A stretch of 64,000 nucleotides of DNA. Source: Lewinellaceae bacterium. GTDB lineage: Bacteria > Bacteroidota > Bacteroidia > Chitinophagales > Saprospiraceae. The notes under the pieces were generated by a model. That model was given only the letters and a program-made list of their open reading frames with translations, did not search any database and had not been told where the DNA came from. Position 1 is the stretch's first letter. Every line of letters begins with the position of its first letter. Both the position numbers and the translations under genes were made by a program. Positions 49,074-58,011 of this stretch are shown one piece after another. The stretch spans positions 186,001-250,000 of the forward strand of contig JACJYE010000011.1 of assembly GCA_020636255.1 (NCBI GenBank). The letters run 5' to 3'.

Positions 49074-50675
49074 CTAATTGCCTTTGGTGATGATGATATC
49101 AAGGCGGAAGGTGAAATCCGAAGAATTCAAATAGATAGCATGTTCCCCCCAAATATCATGGCCTATCAGCTCTATCTCTGCCCAGCTTTCTTCATGGTGG
49201 TTGAAAATCGTTACCGGATCGTCATTGTCTCTGGCATATGCCTTTAATCGGAGTTTGGCATAGGTGAAGTCAAATTCATCAGTATTAAAAACGACTGTGC
49301 TCGTTTTATTTACTAAATGAATCATTCCGGGATCCATGTCAATTTCCCCACCTGTGTAATCGTAGATCTGTTCATTTCCGGTATTGTTTTGAATCCCAGG
49401 ATCATTGGCGCCGGTTCTGTCGTATGCATAGGCCCAAACCCTGAATCGGTCCATGTCTACTGTATTCGGGCTGCCTTCGTCATTCGCCATTATGCATTCA
49501 AATTTATCCACCGTAATCAAAACCTCCTGATAGATCTGAAGCGGCTTCACCAGGGTGTACTGGGAGGTCAAAGTGACATAGGCCAGGGTGTTGTCAATGA
49601 CATGGCGGAATTTGTAAACCAGGGGCACGCCGGGAGAGTCGGAAGTGAACTCCGTACTGGCGTTGATCACCTTTTTAAACCCTTCGAGGCTGGTTTCCAG
49701 CTCGTTTAACCCAGCTGTAGACCCGCCGTATACCATGATGGTGTAGCTGGCGCTCTGTAAAATATCATTGGCCGTATACCCAAAATCGACCTCCGCATCC
49801 AGGTCGGCGCCGTGATAGGCCATATCCAGCGCGGTTGACATCAGGCTGTAGCTCAGGTTCGTTTCAATACACATGATGGCCATCATGCCGTAGTTCACTC
49901 CGGCCACATATAGCGGCATGGACCCGGGTGGTATGGCCGTTTTTAACTCATCCATGGTGACGTCAGGGTCAAAGAAGCCGGCGGGAGACGTTGGGATATC
50001 GATATCTACCGAATAATACAGCTGCCAGTATTTAGCCATGATCTTGGTGCTGGTGTTCCCTTCATCCCAATTGAACTGAGACTGGAAGCTGGCGCCGGCG
50101 TATGACAGGTCCGCTCCGACGGCAAGGTTCATCTGAGACTGGCTGAAGACCTGTTGTACCCTGAAATCTGCTTTGGCCGGAACCTTGGTATCCGCCACGA
50201 TGGCCTTTTTCAGCAGGTCGGAAATACCCTGCCGGATGGTGGAAAGTTTGGGGTTGGTGACTTCATGATAGAGCGAAGTGCCGGTTGTGGAACTTTCCAG
50301 GTTCAGGGAAATGGTGACAGGCGCCCGGCTGACCGAAATTGGTTCGTAAACGAAGTCATGGACATGGTTTCCCTTTACAAGGCTGCCTGGCCAGATGACG
50401 TCATCGTTCAATCCTAGGAAAGTAACGTTTTCGAGGTTTTCAATCACATCGTGTTTTTCGTAGGTATACTGATAACCGCCATTATCTTCTGTCCAGGTAT
50501 CCAATGTCTCATCTTTCTCAACACCGAGTGGTTCTGATTTTTCAGCCAACGCCAACAATTCCATAAGGTCGGTTGGATTGACCAGTACTTCGGGGTCTTC
50601 CTTGCGGCAGGCCACAAAAAACAGAAGCCCCAGTAAACACAGGAAAGGGTTAAGTTTATTATTCCAAACTTTCAT
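49074..50675 (-). CDS. Cholesterol-dependent-cytolysin-like (CDCL) lipoprotein
   Basis: 533 residues from ATG 50675. Lipoprotein signal ends FFVAC (Cys23). About 50-520 follows the thiol-activated cytolysin pattern: DDVIWPGSLVKGN, VTNPKLSTIRQGISDLL, FSQSQMNLAVGADLSYAG, YWQLYYSVDIDIPTSP, the hinge Gly pair in VYGGSTAG (317-318) and FTSDSPGVPLVYKF..DNTLAYV. The Trp-rich undecapeptide (ECTGLAWEWWR) for cholesterol binding is missing. CDCL proteins from Elizabethkingia form pores as a two-component pair; no second CDCL gene is seen here. The gene is more AT-rich than its neighbours, suggesting transfer. Target membrane unknown. Confidence 0.85.
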   Translation of the reverse strand: MKVWNNKLNPFLCLLGLLFFVACRKEDPEVLVNPTDLMELLALAEKSEPLGVEKDETLDTWTEDNGGYQYTYEKHDVIENLENVTFLGLNDDVIWPGSLVKGNHVHDFVYEPISVSRAPVTISLNLESSTTGTSLYHEVTNPKLSTIRQGISDLLKKAIVADTKVPAKADFRVQQVFSQSQMNLAVGADLSYAGASFQSQFNWDEGNTSTKIMAKYWQLYYSVDIDIPTSPAGFFDPDVTMDELKTAIPPGSMPLYVAGVNYGMMAIMCIETNLSYSLMSTALDMAYHGADLDAEVDFGYTANDILQSASYTIMVYGGSTAGLNELETSLEGFKKVINASTEFTSDSPGVPLVYKFRHVIDNTLAYVTLTSQYTLVKPLQIYQEVLITVDKFECIMANDEGSPNTVDMDRFRVWAYAYDRTGANDPGIQNNTGNEQIYDYTGGEIDMDPGMIHLVNKTSTVVFNTDEFDFTYAKLRLKAYARDNDDPVTIFNHHEESWAEIELIGHDIWGEHAIYLNSSDFTFRLDIIITKGN

Positions 50676-50942
50676 GACTTTGGGTTTAGTTATCAAGAAA
50701 ATATTGTGCACTTAATGAATCAGCGCCTGAGGAAATTAGGGCTTTGTTGACACAAGGCATGGAAGGAAGTGGAGAAGAGGTAAAAACCATCACTAGCAGC
50801 GCACGCGGCCTGCGGAGGGCGTACTCCATGCATCAATTACCGGAAGTGCAGGCGCTTTTCGGGAAAGGAGATATGTCCAGGGGAATTAAAAAATCAATTT
50901 TAATCTGCTATTTTTCAGTGCTGTGTGCAATGATTTTTGTCA

Positions 50943-52562
50943 TCATTTTGCCGGCTCCAGTTTGCCGGTGAACAGCAGCCAGGTATCCGGGTCCAGCACC
51001 AGCTCAGTAGGTTCGAAGGGGCAATCGAGTGTGGTTTCCAGCTCCTGCTCTTTAAGATCCACCGTCCAGCGCCGGCTTTTGCCATCGGGGCCTTTGGCTT
51101 CGATATCGAGGGGGAAAATGAAAGGGGCTTCTTTTTGGGCCTGCCGGATGGAAAGCTGTAATTTCCCTCCTGCATACTTCCAGCTACCCTCCAGCCTGGG
51201 AAACCCGGCCCTGTAAAGCCACTGTTGGAAGAAAGTGGAAAGATCCTGGCCGCTGGCCTGTTCCATGACGCGCTGGAAATCTTCCGTCAAAGCATTGCTG
51301 TTCCGGTATTGGGCGTAATACTGCCGCAGGCCCTGCCAGAATGCTTCTTCCCCTACCTGCCGTCGCAGCATGTGCAGTACGAAACCGGCCTTCTGATACG
51401 AATTGGGGTTGAGCAGTTCGTTCCAGTCCTCAACCGTCGTGTCGACAATGGGGGCGGGCTTGCGCCGGTAAAAAGCGATGGCGCGTTGCCGTTCGGATTG
51501 CAGGCGCTCTACCATTTTGTCGCGCCCGTAAGTATGCTCGATGTACAGGTTGGCGCCATAGGTGGCGAAACCTTCGCTGAGCCAGATGTGGTGCCAGTTC
51601 TTTTCCGAGGCCGAGTTGCCGAACCACTGGTGGGCCACCTCGTGCGCGATCAGGTCTTCGTGGTCGCGCTGGCCGGTAACGGATTGTTCAAAATAAAAGA
51701 TGCAGCCCGCGTTTTCCATACCGCCGTAGCGGGTCTTGGACTGCACATTGGCCAGCTTCTGATAGGAATAGGGGCCGATCTTGTCGATGAAGAACTGCAT
51801 CACCGGCACAGCCTGGGCGTAGTCGTAAAAGCCGGCCTCCCGGTCCTGATAATACACCCAGGTACTGACGGGAATCCCTTCTGCTTCGCCGGCGCGCTGC
51901 ACGGCGAAGCGCGCTGCACCGATCACTATGACCTTGGTAGGCAGGGGAGCTTCTTCCCGCCAATGGGTGAGCGTTGTCGAGTCATTGAGATAACTTTCCT
52001 CCACCAGCATCCCGTTGCCCACTACCTGATAGTGGTTGGGAGCCGTCACGATGAGGTCTACCGTTGCTTTGTCGGAGGGATGGTCTATACAAGGCAGCCA
52101 GTGATGGGCGCGGTTGGGCCAGTTGTCGCCGAAGAAGGTGCGGTCGCCATGTTGGTTTTTATCGATGATGAGCCCGTCGGCGGGAATACCGGCATAGCGC
52201 ACCTGAAAGCTGTGCTGTTCGCCGGCCACGGCGGGCTTTGCCAGGTAAATGGCGAGGGCCTCTCCTTCGTGCTCAAAACGGAGGTTTTCGCCTGTTTCCG
52301 TTACGCTCGATACCGCCATGCCTTTTTCAGCGCCTTCGGTTTTGCCCACCAGGTCGAGAGTAAAGCTGGCCTGCGGCTGCAGGAAGCGGATGTCGATACT
52401 CGCCACCCCCTTGATCTCATCCGTTTCGTCGGACAATTCCAGCTGGAAGGTGTAGTGCAGCACGTCCAGTTGCTCCAGCCGGGGAATGGAATGCTGGGCG
52501 GGGAGCAGCGTAGCGGACAGGGCGAAAGCGGTGAACAGCAGGGTATGAAAGAAAATGCGCAT
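50943..52562 (-). CDS. M1-family aminopeptidase, secreted
   Basis: 539 residues from ATG 52562, which opens a signal peptide (MRIFFHTLLFTAFALSATLLPAQ). N-terminal beta domain, then the substrate motif GGMEN (GAMEN variant) and the zinc site HEVAHQWFGN with the third ligand in WLSEGFATYGA. It lacks the large C-terminal helical domain of PepN, ending with a short beta domain (about 450-539). It probably trims peptides in the periplasm or outside. It diverges from the GDPD gene. Confidence 0.92.
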   Translation of the reverse strand: MRIFFHTLLFTAFALSATLLPAQHSIPRLEQLDVLHYTFQLELSDETDEIKGVASIDIRFLQPQASFTLDLVGKTEGAEKGMAVSSVTETGENLRFEHEGEALAIYLAKPAVAGEQHSFQVRYAGIPADGLIIDKNQHGDRTFFGDNWPNRAHHWLPCIDHPSDKATVDLIVTAPNHYQVVGNGMLVEESYLNDSTTLTHWREEAPLPTKVIVIGAARFAVQRAGEAEGIPVSTWVYYQDREAGFYDYAQAVPVMQFFIDKIGPYSYQKLANVQSKTRYGGMENAGCIFYFEQSVTGQRDHEDLIAHEVAHQWFGNSASEKNWHHIWLSEGFATYGANLYIEHTYGRDKMVERLQSERQRAIAFYRRKPAPIVDTTVEDWNELLNPNSYQKAGFVLHMLRRQVGEEAFWQGLRQYYAQYRNSNALTEDFQRVMEQASGQDLSTFFQQWLYRAGFPRLEGSWKYAGGKLQLSIRQAQKEAPFIFPLDIEAKGPDGKSRRWTVDLKEQELETTLDCPFEPTELVLDPDTWLLFTGKLEPAK

Positions 52563-52633
52563 GGCCGGCAGTCTTTTTGTTGTCGGCAAAATAAAGAATT
52601 GTGATCTTTATCTTGCACTTCAAATCGTTAACC

Positions 52634-53545
52634 ATGCGTTTCATCCTCAGCTTTTTCATCATCCTCGTCCTTTTTTCCTGTTCAGAACCCAATACGCAAC
52701 AAGACATGACACCGGAAAAAGCCGCCACCTTCGACTGGCAGGGCCACCGCGGCACCCGCGGGCTGAAACCCGAGAATACCGTTCCTGCTTTCCTCAAGGC
52801 CCTGGAATTCCCCCAGGTCAAAACCCTGGAACTCGACCTGGCCGTGAGCGCCGACACCCTGCTTGTCGTCTCCCATGAACCCTGGATGTCGCACCACATC
52901 TGCAGTCATCCCGGCGGTGCGCCGGTGACGGAACAGGAAGAGAACAGCCTGCTGATCTATCAGATGCCTTATGAAGAGGTGAAAAAATACGACTGCGGCA
53001 GCCGTGGCAACAGCCGTTTCCCACAGCAACAGGCCATACCCGCCTACAAGCCCCTGCTGAGCGAGGTGGTGGCCGCTGTCGATGCCTACTGCGCTGAGAA
53101 AGGCCGCGAAAGGCCGCGTTACAATATCGAGATCAAAAGCGAGCCGGCCTATGACGGCATCAAATCGCCGCCCCCCGCCGAGTTTGCCCGCCTGGTGCTG
53201 GATGCTGTTACCCGCCTGGGTATTAAGGATCACGCCTGCATACAGTCTTTCGACGTTCGCCCGCTTCAGGAATTGCACCGGATGGATTCCACTTTATATA
53301 CCGCCCTGCTCATTGACAACTCCAATGGCGTGGATGCCAACCTTCAGGAACTGGGCTTTCTGCCGGATGCCTACAGCCCCTATTTCCAGCTCGTGACGGC
53401 CAATGTGGTGGAAACCGTACACGCCCGTGGCATGAAACTCATCCCCTGGACGGTGAATGACACCACCAGTATGAAAGCCCTCATTGCCCTGGGCGTTGAT
53501 GGGATCATTACGGATTACCCAGATCTGATCGGGCAGGTGGAGTAA
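52634..53545 (+). CDS. Glycerophosphodiester phosphodiesterase, lipoprotein
   Basis: 303 residues from ATG 52634; the frame from TTG/ATT-like starts at 52601 lacks a proper signal. Lipoprotein signal ends LVLFSC. GDPD motifs: HRGTRGLKPENT, E-x-D in LELDLAVSADTLLVVSHEP, YNIEIKSEP, and the late LIPWTVND and GVDGIITDYPDL. It hydrolyses deacylated phospholipids such as glycerophosphocholine to glycerol-3-phosphate and an alcohol. That could recycle choline for the Pcs pathway 24 kb upstream (inference). Confidence 0.92.
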   Translation: MRFILSFFIILVLFSCSEPNTQQDMTPEKAATFDWQGHRGTRGLKPENTVPAFLKALEFPQVKTLELDLAVSADTLLVVSHEPWMSHHICSHPGGAPVTEQEENSLLIYQMPYEEVKKYDCGSRGNSRFPQQQAIPAYKPLLSEVVAAVDAYCAEKGRERPRYNIEIKSEPAYDGIKSPPPAEFARLVLDAVTRLGIKDHACIQSFDVRPLQELHRMDSTLYTALLIDNSNGVDANLQELGFLPDAYSPYFQLVTANVVETVHARGMKLIPWTVNDTTSMKALIALGVDGIITDYPDLIGQVE

Positions 53546-53548
53546 AGG

Positions 53549-54934
53549 TCATTGCTTCACTCCTGTGATCCGTATTGCCCGCCCCGGCACTTCGATCACC
53601 ATCTCCAGCCCGCCTTCAGGCCTGTGCCTGAATTGGTGGATGGTGTTGCCCGACAAGGGGGCAAAGCTGCCGTCTTTCGCGGGGGCCAGTAGTATGGGCA
53701 GTCCACCGCGGCGCGAATAAAAGAGCCAGCCGTTCTCCATGCTGACCCGCGCCGGCGTATCGCCGTCGAGCAGGTAATCGCCGGGGTATGGCTCCAGCGC
53801 AGCTTCATCCAGGGGCTGATGGGGGATCGGTGTTCCCATAAACAGATGTGCAATGCGGTAATGCGTATCACCGTAGTCGACTTGCCCGGAATTGGTCAGC
53901 ATGGCCACTACCACCTCATCTTCCGGGTAAACGAGCAGTTGCGTGATGCCGCCTATTGAGCCGCCGCTATGGCCGAACCATTTTTTGCCGGTGCCGTCCA
54001 ACTGGACAGCCCAGCCCATACCGTAGTTGGTAGGCTCACCGCTTGTGGTTTTCATTGGCCTCAGCCATAGGTTCAGCGTGGTATCGCTCAGGAAGCCAGG
54101 GTGGATATGAGCCTGGCCGAAGCGCAACAGGTCCTCGGTTGTGGAAAGGAAACCGCCCCCCGCCCATTTGTAACTGTTGTCGACGCAGGGCGCATTGATG
54201 ATGGCGCCCCCTTCCGTTTTCTCGTAGTACCGGGTGCGGAAGGCGATCAGGCTGTCGGTATAGTCAGCAGTGGTGAGGCCCATCCCTAGTGGGCTGAAAA
54301 CGGCCTGTTGCATATAACTCAGGAATTCCTGCCCACATGCACCTTCGATAGCTGCACTGATGAGATTCCAGCCGTAACTGCTGTATGCGTATTGCTGGCC
54401 TGGTTCGAAAAGCAGGCTATCACTGGAAATGAGCGATAGGCCTTCCGACACACTATTGTACCGGACATTGCTCAGGAATTCCGTGCCCCGGTAGTGGCGG
54501 ATACCCGACAGGTGGCCCGCCAGCAGCCTCAGGCTGACAGGCCAGCGCTTTTCCGGAAAGGCCGGAACATATACCTGAATAGGCGTGTCGAGCATGACTT
54601 TGCCTTCGTCGTAAAGCTTCCCCAGCGCCGCCGCTGTCAGCGGCTTACTGACGCTGCCAATGCGAAACCGCGTCCTGTCGGGCCTCACCGGCACTTGTTG
54701 CTCGAGGTCGGCATAGCCAAAGCCTTCCGACCATACCATCTTTCCTGCGACGGAAACCGATACGGCAAGGCCGGGGATGTCATTGAAAGCGATCATGCGC
54801 TCCACCAGGCTGCGCGCACTGTCAATTGCCGCCTGATAGCCGGCCGGTTGGGCATGGGACAAGGTGGAAAATATTACAAAACAGAGGCCCAGGCACTGTC
54901 TTTGTAAGCTCGTTCTGATGGAAGTGTAAGGCAT
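53549..54934 (-). CDS. Serine hydrolase of the beta-lactamase class C / penicillin-binding type
   Basis: 461 residues. Signal peptide about 1-28. Catalytic Ser in SVSK (FRIGSVSKPLTAAALGKLYDEGK), a YSSYGWN motif in place of the usual YxN, and HSGG as the KTG equivalent. C-terminal extension about 370-461 is a beta domain often seen in esterase-type members. Such proteins include D-Ala-D-Ala hydrolases and esterases; specificity cannot be told. Convergent with the GDPD gene with 3 bp between stops. Confidence 0.9.
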   Translation of the reverse strand: MPYTSIRTSLQRQCLGLCFVIFSTLSHAQPAGYQAAIDSARSLVERMIAFNDIPGLAVSVSVAGKMVWSEGFGYADLEQQVPVRPDRTRFRIGSVSKPLTAAALGKLYDEGKVMLDTPIQVYVPAFPEKRWPVSLRLLAGHLSGIRHYRGTEFLSNVRYNSVSEGLSLISSDSLLFEPGQQYAYSSYGWNLISAAIEGACGQEFLSYMQQAVFSPLGMGLTTADYTDSLIAFRTRYYEKTEGGAIINAPCVDNSYKWAGGGFLSTTEDLLRFGQAHIHPGFLSDTTLNLWLRPMKTTSGEPTNYGMGWAVQLDGTGKKWFGHSGGSIGGITQLLVYPEDEVVVAMLTNSGQVDYGDTHYRIAHLFMGTPIPHQPLDEAALEPYPGDYLLDGDTPARVSMENGWLFYSRRGGLPILLAPAKDGSFAPLSGNTIHQFRHRPEGGLEMVIEVPGRAIRITGVKQ

Positions 54935-54949
54935 GATTTTTCTTTTTTA

Positions 54950-55100
54950 GTAACTATTCAGCATCATGGGGATTTACGGCCTGAAGCAAGATTTTGTAAT
55001 CCGCCCTTCCCCTTTCAAGGGGAATGAGAAGAGGTTAGACAATAAAAATCCTACAAAATTTTGCTTCAGGAGCATTTTAGGCCGCATGCTGAATAGTTAC
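54950..55100. mobile_element. IS66-like MITE (151 bp, GTAACTATTCAGCAT ends)
   Basis: GTAACTATTCAGCAT (54950-54964) is repeated exactly inverted at 55086-55100, and inner parts also pair (CTGAAGCAAGATTTTGTA with CTGAAGCAAAATTTTGTA). The ends begin GTAA, as do those of IS66-family elements. CTTTTTTA before and CTTTTTAT after could be an 8-bp target duplication differing at its last two bases. No transposase is encoded. Confidence 0.75.
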
Positions 55101-55157
55101 CTTTTTATAAAAATACGGCGGAGCTTCAAACCAACAGCCGATATTCAGCACCCCGCC

Positions 55158-55178
55158 CCTCCAAACAAGCGCTCAAGG
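55158..55178. repeat. Half-site of the palindromic repeat family at the recQ 3' end
   Basis: CCTCCAAACAAGCGCTCAAGG matches the element end GGCCTCCAAACAAGCTCTTAA with few changes and contains the recQ stop codon, as element A contains the CBS-protein stop. Confidence 0.5.
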
Positions 55179-57308
55179 CCCGGCTGTCGAATGCCTTTTC
55201 CCATAGGCCAGCGCCAGCCTGATCTGGTGGTAAGGCACCTGCCCGTCGAAGTAATCGAAGATATCTTTCAGGAGGTAAGGTTCCTGGATGTAGCGCAGGG
55301 ACTGGAGCACCTGGTTCACCACTTCCGGGCTGACCAGCTCTTCCAGAGCGATATCGCTGCCCTGCTCGTAGAGGATAGCGAGGTGGGAATAAACAGTGGA
55401 GGGCGTGACCTGTCGCTTTTCGGCGATCTCTTCTACAGTCAGGCCGCGCTGGTACATATCGTGAGTGACCTGATAGGTAGAGCTTTTGCCACGGCCGCTG
55501 GCCGGGCCCACGAACTCGATGATGGCGTCGATAAAGTAGCTGCCGTACAGGTGCAGCTTGCGTTCGCCTACCCCGGAGATGTTCTTCATATCGTCGTCGG
55601 TCATGGGCTTGCTGGCGGCCATCTCTTCGAGGGTAGCATCGTTAAAGATGATATATGGCGGCACCCCACGCTCGCGTGCCAGCTGGATGCGGAGCTGCCG
55701 CAGCTTTTCGAACAGCTCGTCGCGGACGCGTTGCGGCTTGATGGCCTCTTTTGCACGCGCTTTCTCGGCCTCCTGCCGCTCTTTGATGGTAGCAAAGCGC
55801 ACCAGTTGGACCGTCTCGTTCTCGAACAGCACCCGCCTGCTTGCCGGCGTCAGCAGCACCACGCCATGCTGGTCGTGGGCGATCTCGATATATCCCATGT
55901 TGAGCAATTGGTGGAAGTAGTGCTGCCATTCCAGGAAGGGGATATCGCGCCCGGCGCCATAGGTCTTGATGTTGTGGTAACCGCGTTCGAGGATGTCTTT
56001 TTTGCCGGAGCCGCGCAGCACGTCGATCACCATGGCCATGCCCGCCTGCTGCTGAAGGCGGTGGATGGCCGAGAGTGCTTTCTGGGCGATGACGGTACCG
56101 TCGAAGGCCTTGGGCGGGTTACGGCAGATATCGCAGTTGCCACAGTCCTGCTTGACATCCTCTCCGAAATAGCTGAGCAGGATGCGCCGGCGGCACCCCA
56201 CTGCTTCGGCGTATTGCTGCATGCGCTCCAGCTTGGCCATCTTAATGTCCAGCATATCGCTTTCGTTGTTCTGCAGGATCTCCTGCAGCATCAGCACGTC
56301 GTTGTAGCTATAGAACAGCAGGGTATCGGCATTGGCGCCGTCGCGGCCCGCCCGCCCGATCTCCTGGTAATAACTCTCGATGTTCTTGGGCAGGTTGTAG
56401 TGGATGACCCATCGCACGTTGGACTTGTCGATGCCCATGCCGAAGGCCACGGTGGCGCAGATCACTTCGGTGCGGTCGTTGATGAAGTCTTCCTGGATAG
56501 CGGTGCGTTCATCGGCCATCATGCCGGCGTGGTAGTGGGCGGCGCTGATGCCTTTTTCCAGTAGCTTTTCCGTCAGGTTTTCGGTACTTTTGCGGCTCAG
56601 GCAGTAGATGATGCCCGGCTGGTTGGGGTGTTTTTTGATAAAACTCACGATCTGCTCCAGCCGCCGCTGGCCGGGCCGTACTTCCAGGCTGAGGTTGGGC
56701 CTGTCGAAGGAGGCGATGAAGGCTTCCGGCTGCCGTAGGGCCAGTTGCCCGATGATATCCTTGCGGGTCAGCTTGTCGGCCGTTGCGGTGAGGGCGATGA
56801 TGGGCGTTTCCCGGAATTCGGTTTTCAGGAACTTAAGCTGAGTGTACTCTGGCCGGAAGTCGTGCCCCCAGGATGAAATACAATGGGCCTCGTCGATGGC
56901 GAAGAGGTTCGGCCTGACGCTTTTCAGGAACGGGAGGAAGTTTTGGGACACCAGCTTTTCGGGAGAGACATACAGCAGGTCCAGTTTTCCACCCATAGCC
57001 GCTTCCTCGACGGACCGCTGGCTGGCCTCATTCAGCGAGCTGTTCAGGAATGCCGCGCTGATGCCGTTGGCCCGCAGGGCCTCCACCTGGTCTTTCATCA
57101 GGGAAATGAGCGGCGAAACGACAATAGACATGCCCGGTAGCGTGACGGCAGGGATCTGATAACAAATGGATTTCCCCCCCCCGGTAGGCATGAGCACCAG
57201 GCTGTCACGGCCCTCATACACCTTCTGGATAATATCAGCCTGCATAGGGCGGAAGCTATCGTAACCGAAGTATTTTTTGAGCGCTTCCTTGGCGGTGTCC
57301 AGGTTCAT
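55173..57308 (-). CDS. recQ: ATP-dependent DNA helicase RecQ
   Basis: 711 residues. Helicase core about 1-340 with FRPMQADII, Walker A PTGGGKSICYQ, DEAH box IDEAHCISSWG, TATAD, and motif VI region QEIGRAGRDG. RQC domain about 345-510 with the four zinc Cys (CRRRILLSYF...CGNCDIC). HRDC about 530-605 (VPPYIIFNDATLEEMA). The last 110 residues form a helix-turn-helix extension (LTVEEIAEKRQVTPSTVYSHLAILYEQG), seen in RecQ of Bacteroidota and Firmicutes. It unwinds recombination intermediates. The stop codon is inside a repeat half-site. Confidence 0.95.
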   Translation of the reverse strand: MNLDTAKEALKKYFGYDSFRPMQADIIQKVYEGRDSLVLMPTGGGKSICYQIPAVTLPGMSIVVSPLISLMKDQVEALRANGISAAFLNSSLNEASQRSVEEAAMGGKLDLLYVSPEKLVSQNFLPFLKSVRPNLFAIDEAHCISSWGHDFRPEYTQLKFLKTEFRETPIIALTATADKLTRKDIIGQLALRQPEAFIASFDRPNLSLEVRPGQRRLEQIVSFIKKHPNQPGIIYCLSRKSTENLTEKLLEKGISAAHYHAGMMADERTAIQEDFINDRTEVICATVAFGMGIDKSNVRWVIHYNLPKNIESYYQEIGRAGRDGANADTLLFYSYNDVLMLQEILQNNESDMLDIKMAKLERMQQYAEAVGCRRRILLSYFGEDVKQDCGNCDICRNPPKAFDGTVIAQKALSAIHRLQQQAGMAMVIDVLRGSGKKDILERGYHNIKTYGAGRDIPFLEWQHYFHQLLNMGYIEIAHDQHGVVLLTPASRRVLFENETVQLVRFATIKERQEAEKARAKEAIKPQRVRDELFEKLRQLRIQLARERGVPPYIIFNDATLEEMAASKPMTDDDMKNISGVGERKLHLYGSYFIDAIIEFVGPASGRGKSSTYQVTHDMYQRGLTVEEIAEKRQVTPSTVYSHLAILYEQGSDIALEELVSPEVVNQVLQSLRYIQEPYLLKDIFDYFDGQVPYHQIRLALAYGKRHSTAGP

Positions 57309-57360
57309 GGCGTTGGGTATTTATCGCACACCCAAAATTAGGCCTTTCCCTTCGGCGCTC

Positions 57361-57368
57361 CAAAAATA
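57361..57368 (-). promoter_or_regulatory. Possible -7 box of recQ
   Basis: TATTTTTG on the minus strand matches TAnnTTTG, 52 bp before the recQ ATG. No TTG/TTTG is found at the right distance upstream. Confidence 0.4.
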
Positions 57369-57424
57369 GTATGGGTAAGCTTGGGTATAGTTGGGTAAAT
57401 TCGGGTAAGCCAGCAGCGCTCCCC

Positions 57425-57600
57425 ATCCCGGTAATCCCGGTAATCCCAAAAATCCCGGTAAGAACTCTTTATCCCGGTAATCCCGGTAATCCCAAAAATC
57501 CCGGTAAGAACTCTTTATCCCGGTAATCCCGGTAATCCCAAAAATCCCGGTAAGAACTCTTTATCCCGGTAATCCCGGTAATCCCAAAAATCCAGGTAAA
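57425..57600. repeat. 46-bp tandem repeat, 3.8 copies
   Basis: Units 57425-57470, 57471-57516 and 57517-57562 are identical; a partial fourth runs to 57600 with CCAGG in place of CCCGG. Within the unit, the 9-mer AATCCCGGT is itself repeated. A looser GGGTAA repeat with a 10-11 bp step lies just before (about 57373-57411). No coding frame. This is the main content of the 703-bp gap between recQ and purU. Confidence 0.9.
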
Positions 57601-57729
57601 GGGAGTAGGGAGCTTTCCTCAGAGGGCAATCTTAAATGAGGTAGCGGGAAAAACTCCCTGACTCCTGGCATCTGATGTAAAATGAAGCGATTGGCCCATA
57701 AGGCCCTCGCATTTGCCTTCCCTTAAGGA

Positions 57730-57763
57730 GAAGGGCTTTCCTTTGGTTAGAGGAAAGCCCTTC
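57730..57763. repeat. 13-bp perfect hairpin in the recQ-purU gap
   Basis: GAAGGGCTTTCCT (57730-57742) and AGGAAAGCCCTTC (57751-57763) are perfect inverted repeats with an 8-bp loop. There is no T-run. The genes on both sides run away from it, so it is not at a gene's 3' end. The remaining 57764-58011 has only a CTGGGGCCCAG palindrome near 57823. Confidence 0.6.
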
Positions 57764-58011
57764 ATTGTAAACACGCTTCTTGTTGATAGGTGAATAGGAA
57801 GGATAGTAAATTTTATAACTGGGGCCCAGTTTTTAAAAGAACTGGGGTCTAGTCAGTCAAAGTCCATTAATAACTCAAGCTGAACACAAATGTAGGGGGT
57901 AATTTGTTGGGAGGAAACCCCATGATTATGGGGTGGGGGGCAGGCCACACGTTGAGCGCAGCGAAATCCCCCGGATTGTGCATCTTTGCAGTCGGTTTAG
58001 ATAAAAAGATC

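Noticed and set aside
50744..50971. Small plus-strand frame of 75 codons between the CDCL and M1 genes
   Set aside because: It overlaps the M1 gene end, has no family motif or promoter, and one hydrophobic stretch alone is not enough.
54966..56564. Plus-strand frame of 532 codons over recQ
   Set aside because: It is a shadow of recQ; the minus frame has all helicase motifs.
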